A DNA stretch of 64,000 nucleotides, taken from assembly GCF_009296315.1 (NCBI RefSeq), contig NZ_WHLY01000002.1, positions 3,392,501-3,456,500 of the forward strand, read 5' to 3'. The notes below the pieces were generated by a model that saw nothing but the letters and a program-made list of their open reading frames with translations, was not told the DNA's origin and made no database searches. Both the position numbers and the translations under genes were made by a program. This stretch comes from Salmonirosea aquatica (GTDB taxonomy: Bacteria > Bacteroidota > Bacteroidia > Cytophagales > Spirosomataceae). Positions 9,605 to 19,228 of the stretch are shown piece by piece (within the stretch, counting starts at the first letter, position 1; each line of letters begins with the position of its first letter).

Positions 9605-10384
9605 TTATGCAGTAAGCACTGTACCAGCATCCCCGATAGCGGCATTCAGTAGGTCGTTGGCATGACAGATCGTGACCCTATCTACCCCCGATTTCAGGGC
9701 TGCAAAGGCGTTGTCTAGCTTCGGGATCATACCCTTGTTGATAACGCCCGTACTTTTGTATTCTAAATAGGTGGCAGGGTTCAACTTATCGATTACGGCT
9801 TCATCGTCGTCCGGGTCGGAGAGGACGCCCTTTTTTTCGAAACAATACACCAGATTGACGGAGTAGGTACTTGCCAGAGCCACGGCCGTGGCCGAGGCCA
9901 TGGTGTCGGCATTGGTGTTCAGCAACAGGCCTTCGCGGCTGTACGTCAGTGGAGCGATCACGGGTACCAGGCCACTATTCAGCAGGCTTTGCAATTGTGA
10001 GGCGTTCACTTCTTCTATGTCGCCCACAAAACCATAGTCGATCGTTTTGACCGGGCGCTTCACCGAACGGATGATACCGCCATCCGCCCCTGTGAGACCG
10101 ATGGCGTTACAGCCGTTGGCTTGCAGTTGGGCTACCAGATTTTTATTCACCAATCCGCCGTACACCATGGTCACCACATCCAGCATAGGGCGGTCTGTAA
10201 TCCGGCGGCCTTCCACCATGTTGGTTTCAATGCCGAGTTGGGCGGCGGTCTGCGTGGCGATTTTACCGCCGCCGTGGACGAGGATTTTGGGGGTAGGTAG
10301 CTGGGCAAATGCCTGCAGAAAGGCCGCGCAGGCATCGGGGTTGTCGATGATATTACCCCCTATTTTTACAAGTATTAAATTCAT
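9605..10384 (-). CDS. argB: Acetylglutamate kinase
   Basis: 259 residues, the normal length for ArgB. It phosphorylates N-acetylglutamate (in some Bacteroidota the N-succinyl analogue) in arginine synthesis, in the cytoplasm. Amino-acid kinase fold motifs are present: N-terminal VKIGGN, the glycine loop HGGGK, GLTGADGG, the NTNADTMA segment, and KGMIPKL near the C terminus. No other arginine genes are adjacent. The start is the ATG at 10382-10384, preceded at a sensible distance by a good Bacteroidota promoter. A divergent hemoglobin gene lies upstream. Confidence 0.93.
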   Translation of the reverse strand: MNLILVKIGGNIIDNPDACAAFLQAFAQLPTPKILVHGGGKIATQTAAQLGIETNMVEGRRITDRPMLDVVTMVYGGLVNKNLVAQLQANGCNAIGLTGADGGIIRSVKRPVKTIDYGFVGDIEEVNASQLQSLLNSGLVPVIAPLTYSREGLLLNTNADTMASATAVALASTYSVNLVYCFEKKGVLSDPDDDEAVIDKLNPATYLEYKSTGVINKGMIPKLDNAFAALKSGVDRVTICHANDLLNAAIGDAGTVLTA

Positions 10385-10444
10385 AGTTCGGGATAGAGGC
10401 TCTAAATGGAGGAGTCAGAAATAGAGAGATTGTTGTTGGGGGGA

Positions 10445-10472
10445 CAAAAGTAAAGAAAGCAGACTTTTACAA
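10445..10472 (-). promoter_or_regulatory. Promoter of argB (TTG-N17-TACTTTTG)
   Basis: On the minus strand a -33 TTG (10472-10470) and a -7 TACTTTTG (10452-10445) are separated by 17 nt, matching the Bacteroidota sigma-A pattern. The predicted start lies about 50 nt upstream of the argB ATG. Confidence 0.6.
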
Positions 10473-10556
10473 AAAAAGTATGGGTGACAATGACCAAAGT
10501 CATGTCGGACTATAGAACGAAAAAGGTTAATAGCGCTGTTAGGTACCCAGAAACAA

Positions 10557-10985
10557 ATGCTGCAAAATACGATGCTCCCCGATATCACGACCCGCGCTGA
10601 CGTAGAAAATCTCGTCAATACTTTTTATGACAAAGTACGCAACGATGCCACGATCGGCGTAATTTTCAACGAAATAGCCGATGTGAACTGGGATACGCAC
10701 CTACCCAAGATGTACGATTTTTGGGAAGGAATTCTCTTCGGTACGGGTACCTACCGGAGCCGACCTATGCCACCACACTTTAAATTGAATGAAACCTACC
10801 CCTTTTGCCCTGAGTACTTTGATGCCTGGCTGGCCCTTTTCTATGCTACTGTCGACGAACTATTTGAAGGAGAAAAAGCTACGGAGGTGAAAATGCGGGC
10901 CGTTAACATTGCGGCGGTGATGGAACACCGCATCGGGCAAATCAACGCAGGTACCCTTTCCTCGCTACTGCACCGGCACCAGTAG
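10557..10985 (+). CDS. Group III truncated hemoglobin
   Basis: 142 residues from the ATG at 10557; the ATG at 10572 (MLPDITTRAD) is an equally good start, giving 137 residues. The two-over-two globin pattern of group III is recognisable: FYDKVRNDATIGVIF near the N terminus, then KMYDFWEGILFGTGTYRSR with the following PMPPHFKL, where H is the probable proximal or distal haem ligand. Members bind O2, NO or other ligands in the cytoplasm; exact roles vary. The gene is divergent from argB. Its last 21 bases overlap the 3' end of the convergent FAD oxidoreductase gene. Confidence 0.88.
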   Translation: MLQNTMLPDITTRADVENLVNTFYDKVRNDATIGVIFNEIADVNWDTHLPKMYDFWEGILFGTGTYRSRPMPPHFKLNETYPFCPEYFDAWLALFYATVDELFEGEKATEVKMRAVNIAAVMEHRIGQINAGTLSSLLHRHQ

Positions 10986-13012
10986 CACGGCATCGGCTAC
11001 CACGGAGCCGTCGGCACCAGCGTTGGAAATTTCGAGGTAGCTGTCGGATCCTGCCGGAAAAAGGTAGGTCCCGGCCTCGATCCATTCGTTTACCTGGGTT
11101 TGGGTGTTTAACTCCACCGACTCGATTGTCTTTCCGGCTTTTATTTTCAGGTTCGTACGGCTGGCTTTGCCGGTGGTTTTTCCGTCATACTGCGCCGGAT
11201 TTCCGCCTCCACCACCGGGATAGGGATTAAAGATGTAGACGGTATACTTCCCGGCTTTGGTTACCTCTGGGGTAAACCGCACCGACCTAGGTTGGGTACC
11301 TTTCGAATTATCCACCAGTTGCGACAGTGCATATTTTCCGCCGCCTTTTTCCTGCCGCCAGTTGCCGGTTAGGGTGATTGCGGCGGGTGTCACGTCGTTG
11401 TCGAGCAGAATTTCGGGCGTAGTGCCATCGGCCAGCGGATCGTTTTTTAGTTGGTTTTGTAGTAGCGGTACGTCAATCTCCTGCACCGCCACATTATTAT
11501 CCACGGCCAGTACAGCAGCCGTGGTCGCTGCCTGACCGAGGGCCATGAAAACGGGTTCCATGCGGATCGAGCCATAAGCAATATGAGAAGCTGAAAGACA
11601 TACCGGCACCAGTAGATTGGTACATTCGGTGCGCCTGGGTACCAAGGAACGATAGCTGATCGGGTAGGGTGGAAGGCCCCTACCTGTACATCGCCTTCAT
11701 TCTGCACCATCATTTTTCCAGTTTCAGGATTTCTGACCATCAGTCGCTGGCAGTTGTGCGAATCCATAGTATATGCCGCCAGCGCAATGCCGTCCGGGGC
11801 CACTTCATCACCTTCGCAGTTTTTCTGCGTCATGACATATTCACCTACCATGCGGCGGGCCTCGCGCACGTAGAGTTGCGGTGTAAAGTGGCCATTATCC
11901 ACGTATTCGTCCTTAGGGTACCCCCATGCCAGCATTTGGTTTCGCAGATGTTCGGGCATGCGGGGGTCGTGGCCCACGAAGTACAGGAAGCCCTTGGTGT
12001 AGTCCACGTGTTCCTGAATGATCTTTTGCCGGGTGTCGTAGTCAGCTTCAGGATAGGCAAAATTCATCCCGATCATGTCAGTCGACAGGCCGCCTTTGTT
12101 GTTGATATCGGTCTTGTGGTTGGGCATATCGGCAATGTGCATCACGCCCCAGTTGATGTGCTCAGGCTTTTCGAGGGCGATCTGCCGCAGTAATAGTTCG
12201 TATTTGGTGGAGTCATAGCGCGCCGGCCGGGTAATGGGAATGCGATTGGCGGGGTCATTGGTCAGGCAGAGCCGGAAGTTGTAGGCCTGCACACTACTGT
12301 CGCCACTGCCGGTGGGATGAAGAGAATCTTCACTAATGCCCCACAATAAACCGCTCCTAGGTTCCTCCGGGATTTTATAGGGGCTGATACCCTTGGGGAA
12401 CTGATGCTTATCGAGGAGTTGCACTCCATTCCAAGTTTCGCCATAACGCTCATTATCCTCGCGGCCCACGGTGTAGCTGATGCCCGCTTTGGCCATCAGG
12501 TCGCCTTCGTAGGTGCAGTCGATATACACTTTGGCGCGGATGGTGCGGTTGGTTTTGGGTTCGGGATAGATGGCATTTTCCACCACGATTTCCTGAATCG
12601 CTCCTTTCTGATTTTTTACCGAAAAAAGCCGATAGTCGTACCATACCTCGACCTTTGCCCTGTCGATGTACTCATTAAAGAGATTCAGGGCTACGTGCGG
12701 CTCAAAAGTCCACTGTTCAAACTTGCCGTAATGTTGGCCGATCCGGCGGTAAAAGTCCCGCGCTACTCCCGTGATGGCATACTTGTTGCCAATGTCGGTC
12801 TGGCCCAGTCCGCCCGAACTCAGGCCACCCAGCCGTTTGGTGGGCTCGACGAGCAGTACCGATTTTCCCTGCATTTTGGCAGTATAGGCCGCGATAACTC
12901 CCGCTGAGGTACCTCCATAGACGCAGATGTCGTAGGACTTTTGGGCCCAGAGCTCGGATACGGCCAGGCAGACAAGGAAAATGAGCACCGTCAAGCGGGA
13001 AAGGCATTTCAT
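10965..13012 (-). CDS. Exported FAD-dependent oxidoreductase with golvesin-like C-terminal domain (frameshifted)
   Basis: Reads as two overlapping frames, 13012-11447 and 11645-10965. A run of four C on the plus strand (11677-11680) should be five; adding one base gives 683 codons and the expected VGGLPPYPISYRSLVPRR sequence. A signal peptide (to about residue 23) precedes a Rossmann FAD site (DICVYGGTSAGVIAAYTAKM, then GGLSSGGLGQTD). The remainder follows the FAD_oxidored family (YIDCTYEGDLMAKAGISY). The C-terminal ~130 residues form a beta domain like golvesin/xanthan lyase C termini (GKYTVYIFNPYPGG, ADAVLLVPVQ). The family occurs with polysaccharide-degrading genes; the substrate is unknown. 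The single homopolymer error argues for sequencing error over a true pseudogene. Confidence 0.85.
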
Positions 13013-13096
13013 GGCAAGTGATTTTCGGTTTGGATTCTTAAAGAAAAGGGATTTTGCAAACGGCTTGCGTCGCCCGATTTATCAAAAAGCCAAAAC

Positions 13097-15241
13097 TCAT
13101 GCTCCCTCCCGAATCGCCAGAGCCAGCCGGATCATACCGTACTCGATGCGCTCGCCCAGGAGCTCGAATAGAGGCGCGAGTGGTTCCCCGGGCTTAAAGT
13201 TCATTTCGTCGGCGGCGGCCAGTACCTCGGTATAGGTGCGATCCGAAATCAATGGGCGAAGTTGGATGTCGTGCCCCTCATCGCGGAGCTTGACCAGGTG
13301 CGCTACTACGGTGGAGGTAGTCAGGCCACGCTGCTGCGCGATGTCATCAAGGGTGAATCCCTTTTCGTACAGTTCGTGGGTCATAAGGTAGGTCATGCCT
13401 TTCACGACACGGGTACCCGGTTTGGTGTTTTCTTTGGCAAACTTTACGATTTCCTGCACAAAAGCCTCACCGTAGCGGCGGTACTTTTCGGCACCTACCC
13501 CCGACACATCCAGCATCTGGGCTTCTGAAACAGGACGTTTCTGCGCCATCTCGGCGATCGTTTTGTCAGAAAAAATCACGTAGGGAGGTACGTTCAGGGC
13601 GTCGGCCATTTGCTTACGCAAAAGCCGCAGCTGTTCAAACAGCGCATCGCGGATAATTTCCTGTTTGGGTTTTTCTTTCGGGATCAGTTCTTCCTCGCGG
13701 GCTTTGCGCTCAGCCAAAGGAATGAATTTCACGAGTTCGATTTTTTTGCCCTCTTTCAAAATCTGCCAACTCAGGGCATTAAGTTTAAAGGAATGGGCTT
13801 CGTCGTAAGCGATGTCCATTACGCCCGAGTTGAGCATCTGGCTCAGGTACTCGGCCCATTCGTCGCCGCGCTGGTCACGGCCCACACCAAAGGTAGGGAG
13901 TCGGTCGTAGCCCCGGTCGAGGACGGCCCGGTTGCGGCTGCCGCGCAGAATGTCGATGAGCATACCCATCGCCACGCGCTCTCCCGTACGGGCAATGCCT
14001 GAGAGGGCTTTCTGAGCCAGCAAGGTACCGTCGAAGCGGGTACGGGGATTCTGGCACACATCGCAGTTGCCGCAGTCTTTTTCCACGGCCTCGTTGAAGT
14101 AGCTAAGCAGGATGCGGCGGCGGCACAGGTCGGCTTCGGCGTATTGCTTCATACGGTTGAGCTTGGCCTGCAAAAGTTCTTTTTGCTCTGCCGACTGCTC
14201 GGAGTTCATGATCATGTCCTGCCGCATGATGATGTCCTGATAGCCATAAAAAAGCACCGTATCGGCGGGAGCTCCGTCGCGGCCCGCCCGGCCGATTTCC
14301 TGATAAAAGCTCTCGACGTTGGGGGGTAGGTTGTAGTGAATCACCCAGCGCACGTTGGATTTGTCGATGCCCATGCCAAAAGCGATCGTGGCCACGATGA
14401 TCTGAATGTCGTCGTTGAGAAACCGCTCCTGCACCCGCGAGCGCTGGGCGGCGGGCAGTCCGGCGTGGTAGCATTCGGCGCGGAAATCGCGGCTCTGAAG
14501 CGAAGCCGCCACAGTTTCGGTGGTTTTTCGGCTCAGGCAGTAAATAATGCCCGGCTGGTTGGGGTGTTTTTTCAGGAACTGTTCGATCTGGGGTAGTCGC
14601 TTGCGCGAGGGGAGTACCGTCAAACTCAGGTTAGGCCGGTCGAAACTGGCCACGAACGTAGGTGCGGACTTAACACCCAACTGCCCGAGAATGTCGCGCC
14701 GCGTTACGCGGTCGGCCGTGGCGGTGAGGGCAATGACGGGGATGCCGGGAAAATGATCTTTGAGGGAAGAAAGCTGACGGTACTCAGGCCGGAAATCGTG
14801 GCCCCAGGACGAAATACAGTGTGCTTCGTCTACAGCAAACAACCGCACGTTCCACTGTTTGAAATGCTCCATCGTATTGCCCGAAAAAAGTCTCTCGGGT
14901 GCTACGTACAGGAGTTTCAATTCTCCCAATTTGGCCTTCCAGAACACCGAATCCTGCTCACTGCTACTCAGGCTCGAATTGAGGTAGGCGGCCTCGATGC
15001 CGTTGGCACGCAGGGCTTCCACCTGGTCTTTCATCAGGGCGATCAGGGGTGAAATTACGACAGTGAGCCCTTCCTGCAACAGTGCGGGTACCTGATAGCA
15101 CACCGACTTGCCGCCGCCCGTAGGCATCAGTACCAGGCAATCTTCGCCCCGCAGCACGGTGTCGATGATTTCGGCCTGCTGGGGCCTGAAGGAATCGTAC
15201 CCGAAATATTCTTTGAGGGCTTGTTCTTTAGTAAGGGGCAT
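13097..15241 (-). CDS. recQ: ATP-dependent DNA helicase RecQ
   Basis: 714 residues from the ATG at 15239-15241 (MPLTKEQALKEYFGYDSF). The frame is open 26 codons further upstream, but that extension does not look like RecQ. Domains in order: superfamily 2 helicase core with Walker A (MPTGGGKS) and DEAH box (AVDEAHCISSWGHDFRPEY); C-terminal helicase lobe (YYHAGLPAAQR type, IGRAGRDG); zinc-binding RQC with Cys at CRRRIL and CGNCDVC; winged helix; HRDC (LRLLRKQMADAL); and an extra helix-turn-helix tail (GFTLDDIAQQRGLTTSTV) usual in Bacteroidota RecQ. It unwinds DNA 3'-5' in recombination and repair. Confidence 0.95.
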   Translation of the reverse strand: MPLTKEQALKEYFGYDSFRPQQAEIIDTVLRGEDCLVLMPTGGGKSVCYQVPALLQEGLTVVISPLIALMKDQVEALRANGIEAAYLNSSLSSSEQDSVFWKAKLGELKLLYVAPERLFSGNTMEHFKQWNVRLFAVDEAHCISSWGHDFRPEYRQLSSLKDHFPGIPVIALTATADRVTRRDILGQLGVKSAPTFVASFDRPNLSLTVLPSRKRLPQIEQFLKKHPNQPGIIYCLSRKTTETVAASLQSRDFRAECYHAGLPAAQRSRVQERFLNDDIQIIVATIAFGMGIDKSNVRWVIHYNLPPNVESFYQEIGRAGRDGAPADTVLFYGYQDIIMRQDMIMNSEQSAEQKELLQAKLNRMKQYAEADLCRRRILLSYFNEAVEKDCGNCDVCQNPRTRFDGTLLAQKALSGIARTGERVAMGMLIDILRGSRNRAVLDRGYDRLPTFGVGRDQRGDEWAEYLSQMLNSGVMDIAYDEAHSFKLNALSWQILKEGKKIELVKFIPLAERKAREEELIPKEKPKQEIIRDALFEQLRLLRKQMADALNVPPYVIFSDKTIAEMAQKRPVSEAQMLDVSGVGAEKYRRYGEAFVQEIVKFAKENTKPGTRVVKGMTYLMTHELYEKGFTLDDIAQQRGLTTSTVVAHLVKLRDEGHDIQLRPLISDRTYTEVLAAADEMNFKPGEPLAPLFELLGERIEYGMIRLALAIREGA

Positions 15242-15490
15242 GGAAAGAAATTCGTTTATTGGTAAGCTATTGGCTGTCAGCTTGGGGTAAATGGCTTCTT
15301 GTAAGAAGTACAGGTTCACAAGCGATATTTGCAGTAAAAAAGCACAAATTCTATTTTTAGTATCTATCCGATTTGCGGCCCGACCGTATGTTTCAGATAA
15401 AAAGAATCAGCGGCCATCGGCCAAAAGTTCATCATCAAAACTACGCATTCGCTACTTAAATTCCCACCTGATTGAATCAATAGCAGAACG

Positions 15491-15985
15491 ATGTTGACCA
15501 CTATTTACCTACTTTTAGGCTCTAATCTGGGCGACCGTGCGAGGTTGATGCAAAATGCGGTTGACCAGATCGGCGCGCGCATCGGCCGTCTGCTCCGGGC
15601 TTCGGCCCTGTACGAAACGGCTCCCTGGGGCGGGATCGAACAGCCCGCCTTCCTGAATCAGGTGCTGGAAGTAGAAACCAGTCTCGCACCTGAAGAGGTG
15701 CTGAGGATTATCCTGGAGATCGAACATGAGGCCGGGCGGGTGCGCTATGAACGCTGGGGTGCACGCCATCTGGACATCGATATTCTGTATTTTGGTAGTA
15801 GCGTCATGGATACGCCCCGCCTGACGGTACCCCATCCCCGTCTGCACGAGCGTCGGTTTACAATGGTACCCCTGGTCGAAATTGCCCCAGACTTCAGGCA
15901 TCCGGTTTTGAACAAAACGAACGCCGAGTTGCTGGACTTGTGCAAGGATGGGGAAGCGGTAGTTAAAGTAATTTTGAATGATTGA
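15491..15985 (+). CDS. folK: 2-amino-4-hydroxy-6-hydroxymethyldihydropteridine pyrophosphokinase
   Basis: 164 residues, normal HPPK length. It transfers pyrophosphate from ATP to 6-hydroxymethyl-dihydropterin in folate synthesis. Visible motifs: N-terminal LLLGSNLGDR, ALYETAPWG, FLNQVLEVET, and the HPPK signature RWGARHLDIDILYFG, whose two aspartates bind magnesium, followed by VPHPRLHERRFTMVPL. The 3' end overlaps the next gene by 8 bases, indicating a translationally coupled pair. No other folate gene is adjacent. Confidence 0.95.
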   Translation: MLTTIYLLLGSNLGDRARLMQNAVDQIGARIGRLLRASALYETAPWGGIEQPAFLNQVLEVETSLAPEEVLRIILEIEHEAGRVRYERWGARHLDIDILYFGSSVMDTPRLTVPHPRLHERRFTMVPLVEIAPDFRHPVLNKTNAELLDLCKDGEAVVKVILND

Positions 15986-17021
15986 ACAGAATAATTTTCC
16001 ATTCAATCATTCTATTATTAACTCAATTAATTATTCAGAATTGAACAATCCAATCCGTTGGGGCATACTTGCTCCGGGCCACATCGCCCACAAATTCGCT
16101 CAGGATCTGGCCCGCGTGGAGAGCGCCAAACTCATGGCCGTCGCCTCCCGTGACCTGGAACGGGCACAGGAATTTGCCAAAGAATACGATGCTCCCTACG
16201 CCTACGGTACCTATGCCGGGCTGGCCGACTGCCCCGAGCTAGACATCGTGTACATTGCCTCACCCCATGTAGGCCACCACGCCCATACCCTGCTCTGCCT
16301 CAACGCGGGCCTGGCGGTACTTTGTGAAAAGCCCTTTGGTATGAACCTGGGGCAGGTGGAGGAGATGGTAAGCCGGGCCCGGGAAAAGAAATTATTTTTA
16401 ATGGAAGCCTTGTGGAGCCGGTTTATGCCCACAACTCTTAAAACATTGGAACTGATCCGTGCAGGTACCATCGGGAAGGTACTGGGCGTGCGGGCCGATT
16501 TTGGTTTTAAGGCAATTCAAGATCCCCGCAAGCGGCTTTTCAACAAGGAACTAGGCGGCGGGGCCTTGCTGGATATCGGCATTTATCCTTTGTTCTGGTC
16601 GTATGCCATACTAGGAATGCCTGCCCAGGTGAAAGCTTCGGCGATATTCAGCGATACCGAGGTGGATGTCTCCACCGGTATGGTACTCACCTACGATTCG
16701 GAAGCTTTTGCTTTTCTGGATTGTACCCTTTTGGCCCGCACCGACTGCGAAGCCATTGTATATGGAGAGCTGGGTTGCATCAGGGTACACAGCCGCTGGC
16801 ATAACAGTCAAGCCCTTACGCTGGAACTGACCGAGCAGGAGCCAGAACACTTTGAGTTTGTGCGCGAAGCCCACGGCTACCACTACGAAATCGAATCGGT
16901 AGGCCACGCCCTGCGCGCCGGACTTACCGAAAACCCCGACTGGTCGCATCAGGATAGCCTTAATCTGATGAGTCTTTTGGATCGGGTACGTGGTGAAATA
17001 GGACTGGAATACAAGGCGTGA
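15978..17021 (+). CDS. Gfo/Idh/MocA family NAD(P)-dependent oxidoreductase
   Basis: 347 residues. It has an N-terminal Rossmann dinucleotide fold (RWGILAPGHIAHKFAQDL) and the family signature CEKPFGMN with its catalytic lysine. The substrate-binding half carries KRLFNKELGGGALLDIGIYPLFWSY, where GGALLDIGIYPL is the usual catalytic-loop region. The closest recognised group is the dihydrodiol-dehydrogenase/glucose-fructose-oxidoreductase branch, so a sugar or related polyol is a likely substrate; exact specificity is not predictable. The start overlaps folK by 8 nt. The first ~20 residues are Asn/Ser-rich and precede the conserved domain, so a later start cannot be excluded, but no closer ATG is seen. 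Confidence 0.88.
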   Translation: MIEQNNFPFNHSIINSINYSELNNPIRWGILAPGHIAHKFAQDLARVESAKLMAVASRDLERAQEFAKEYDAPYAYGTYAGLADCPELDIVYIASPHVGHHAHTLLCLNAGLAVLCEKPFGMNLGQVEEMVSRAREKKLFLMEALWSRFMPTTLKTLELIRAGTIGKVLGVRADFGFKAIQDPRKRLFNKELGGGALLDIGIYPLFWSYAILGMPAQVKASAIFSDTEVDVSTGMVLTYDSEAFAFLDCTLLARTDCEAIVYGELGCIRVHSRWHNSQALTLELTEQEPEHFEFVREAHGYHYEIESVGHALRAGLTENPDWSHQDSLNLMSLLDRVRGEIGLEYKA

Positions 17022-17101
17022 GCTAATGATAGATTGATAGAATGATTGAATGATAGAATGATTTTTCGGTTCTTTACATTCCCTTTTTGCTCATTCACTC
17101 A

Positions 17102-18286
17102 ATGACTCATTCAAAATTGACTACTTCTGATCGGTACTTACAACGGGGCGTTTCAGCTTCCAAGGAAGATGTACACAAAGCCATTGCAAACCTCGACAAA
17201 GGAATTTTTCCCAAAGCCTTTTGCAAAATAGTACCTGATATCCTGGCGGGCGATCCCGAGTACTGTACCATCATGCACGCCGATGGGGCGGGTACCAAGA
17301 CCTCACTTGCCTACCTCCATTGGAAAGAAACGGGCGATGTATCGGTGTGGCGCGGTATAGCGCAGGATGCCGTAGTAATGAACACCGATGACCTGCTGTG
17401 CGTGGGTGCCACGGGGCCCATGCTGCTGTCGTCCACCATCGACCGCAACAAAAACCGGATTCCCGGAGAAGTCATTGCCGAGGTAATCAACGGCACGGAG
17501 GAAGTGCTGGAAATGCTGCGCGGATTTGGTGTGGAAATATACAGTACTGGCGGCGAAACCGCCGATGTGGGCGATCTAGTGCGTACCATTACTGTCAATA
17601 GCACCGTCATTGCCCGCATGAAACGTGCGGATGTTATCGATAACGCCCACATTCAGGCAGGCGATGTAATTGTGGGACTGGCGTCGTACGGACAAGCGAA
17701 GTATGAGAAAGAATACAACGGGGGCATGGGCAGCAATGGTCTTACCTCCGCCCGGCACGATGTACTCGCCAGGTACCTCGCTGCCCGCTATCCCGAAAGT
17801 TATGACCCGGAGGTAAGCCAGGATCTGGTATACAGCGGCAGTAAGAACCTGCTGGATACCGTGGAAGGTACCCCCCTGAATGTCGGACAGTTGATTCTAT
17901 CGCCTACCCGCACCTACGCCCCCGTTGCCAAGGCTCTGCTGGACGAACTCCGCGGCCAGATTCATGGCATGGTACATTGCAGCGGCGGTGCACAAACCAA
18001 AATCCTGCATTTTATTGAAGATCTGCATATTATTAAAGACAACCTGTTTGAGGTACCCCCTTTGTTCAAACTAATCCAATCCGAAAGTGGGACGAGCTGG
18101 CAGGAAATGTATAAGGTCTTCAATATGGGCCATCGACTGGAAATCTATCTGCCCAAGGCGTATGCCGCCCGCGTCATTGAGCTATCCGAGTCATTCGGGA
18201 TAGCCGCGCAGATAGTAGGCCGGGTGGAAGCTGCGGAGAAGAAGCAGGTGACGATTCGGTCGGAATATGGGGAGTTTGTATACTGA
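17102..18286 (+). CDS. purM: Phosphoribosylformylglycinamidine cyclo-ligase (AIR synthetase)
   Basis: 394 residues from the ATG at 17102 (MTHSKLTTSDRYLQRGV); an ATG at 17087 would add only five residues. PurM closes the imidazole ring of AIR in purine synthesis. Family motifs: DRYLQRGVSASKEDVHKAI, HADGAGTKTSLAYLHW, DAVVMNTDDLLCVGATGP with the metal-binding acidic pair, IYSTGGETADVGD, and the C-terminal HCSGGAQTKILHF. It is longer than the ~345-residue Escherichia coli type, as in the Bacteroidota branch. It lies downstream of the Gfo/Idh gene after an 80-nt gap and is probably separately transcribed. Confidence 0.92.
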   Translation: MTHSKLTTSDRYLQRGVSASKEDVHKAIANLDKGIFPKAFCKIVPDILAGDPEYCTIMHADGAGTKTSLAYLHWKETGDVSVWRGIAQDAVVMNTDDLLCVGATGPMLLSSTIDRNKNRIPGEVIAEVINGTEEVLEMLRGFGVEIYSTGGETADVGDLVRTITVNSTVIARMKRADVIDNAHIQAGDVIVGLASYGQAKYEKEYNGGMGSNGLTSARHDVLARYLAARYPESYDPEVSQDLVYSGSKNLLDTVEGTPLNVGQLILSPTRTYAPVAKALLDELRGQIHGMVHCSGGAQTKILHFIEDLHIIKDNLFEVPPLFKLIQSESGTSWQEMYKVFNMGHRLEIYLPKAYAARVIELSESFGIAAQIVGRVEAAEKKQVTIRSEYGEFVY

Positions 18287-18365
18287 TGCCAATCCTACAA
18301 GGGCGGCTCGGGTGAAAAAAAGGCTATGCTTCCTCCTTATCTGAGCTCCCGAGGCAGCTCATCTA

Positions 18366-18698
18366 CTAACTATTAAACTCGTTCTTTACCCCTTCAAATA
18401 CTTGGTTGATCTGCTTGATGATTTCCCGACATTCCTCCTCAGATACCTTTTTCATGGCTTCAAGCATATTATTTTTCAAAAATTGCTGCCCTTTCAGCGC
18501 TTGGGTAGAAGAGTACCCCAGCTTGGTGCGGATTTCGTCCCAAATGGGAGCCAGTTCATCAGAAAAGTAACGCGAATCGATAATGTGAAAATAAGCGGCC
18601 TGCGCAACGATGTGTTCTTTCAGATTGGATTTGGCATGGAGCAGGTTACCGACCAGCTTTTCAAGTTCCGCATATGCGAAAATATTCGACTTTTTCAT
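18366..18698 (-). CDS. Hypothetical small helical protein
   Basis: 110 residues, not recognised. It has no signal peptide or membrane segment and is rich in charged residues with mostly helical character (AYAELEKLVGNLLHAKSN, EEECREIIKQINQVF). Only the regular codon pattern, the ATG at 18696-18698 and convergence with purM support it as a gene. It may be a small cytoplasmic four-helix protein; no function is proposed. Confidence 0.55.
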   Translation of the reverse strand: MKKSNIFAYAELEKLVGNLLHAKSNLKEHIVAQAAYFHIIDSRYFSDELAPIWDEIRTKLGYSSTQALKGQQFLKNNMLEAMKKVSEEECREIIKQINQVFEGVKNEFNS

Positions 18699-19010
18699 AA
18701 CGCTTAAGTAATTTCATAGAGAGGATAAGTTCAAAGAAAGATACGGTTACCAAAGCGCTCAAACAAGGGGATAGTCAATTTTCCTGAACAAGTCTAAAAT
18801 TATATCCACATTGTCTTACTCTTCCCCTTAGGCCGTAGCCTAATCCATAATTTTACGGGGTAAAAGCGCTCATGAGCATTATAAAAAAGGTGAGGAGGGT
18901 ACCTTTATCTGACCAGATGTACCCGATGCGGGGAAACAGGTTTTGTAGGCTGACGGAAACTACAAAAAAATTATCTCACACCTCGTATAGATTTCCAATA
19001 TAGGTTGATG
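18699..19010. other. Intergenic region without recognisable gene
   Basis: AT-rich, with no open frame of note on either strand and one GGTACC near 18900. Nothing functional was recognised. Confidence 0.5.
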
Positions 19011-19042
19011 AAATCCTGATAGTCTTATGACTATCAGGATTT
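19011..19042. repeat. Perfect 14-bp hairpin related to the tRNA-Pro terminator
   Basis: AAATCCTGATAGTC (19011-19024) and its complement (19029-19042) enclose a TTAT loop. The core CCTGATAGTC is shared with the terminator hairpin of tRNA-Pro, and it follows the tRNA 3' remnant at the matching distance, so it looks like the duplicate's terminator. Confidence 0.7.
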
Positions 19043-19049
19043 TAAAATA

Positions 19050-19080
19050 TCGGATATGACAGGATTTGAACTGCTGCAAC
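19050..19080 (-). pseudogene. 3'-end remnant of a second tRNA-Pro
   Basis: Minus-strand GTTCAAATCCTGTCAT (within 19054-19072) is identical to the T-arm and start of the acceptor 3' strand of the intact tRNA-Pro, followed by a diverged acceptor end and the hairpin at 19011-19042. The T stem no longer pairs and no matching 5' part is present, so it is a decayed copy. Confidence 0.6.
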
Positions 19081-19185
19081 TGGCTTTTTTGCGACTCATC
19101 GGCTCACCCGTGGCTTCTAGCACCTATCAGGCTGAGGAAGTCAGGTAACCTGAAGTATGGTTTGGAAACATCCCACCTTGATAGC

Positions 19186-19220
19186 AAAAAAAGCCTGATA
19201 ATCGCGAGACTATCAGGCTT
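19186..19220 (-). terminator. Rho-independent terminator of tRNA-Pro
   Basis: On the minus strand the stem AAGCCTGATA / TATCAGGCTT, plus two further pairs past one mismatch, closes a GCGA loop and is followed by seven T. It begins 9 nt after the tRNA 3' end. Confidence 0.85.
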
Positions 19221-19228
19221 CAAATTAG

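Noticed and set aside
11447-11640. The C-terminal tail of the first FAD oxidoreductase frame as real protein
   Set aside because: After the run at 11677 it loses family similarity, while the other frame continues it.
10965-13012. FAD oxidoreductase as a true pseudogene
   Set aside because: Only one base in a homopolymer run is wrong, both halves are otherwise intact, and similar indels occur in several unrelated genes here.
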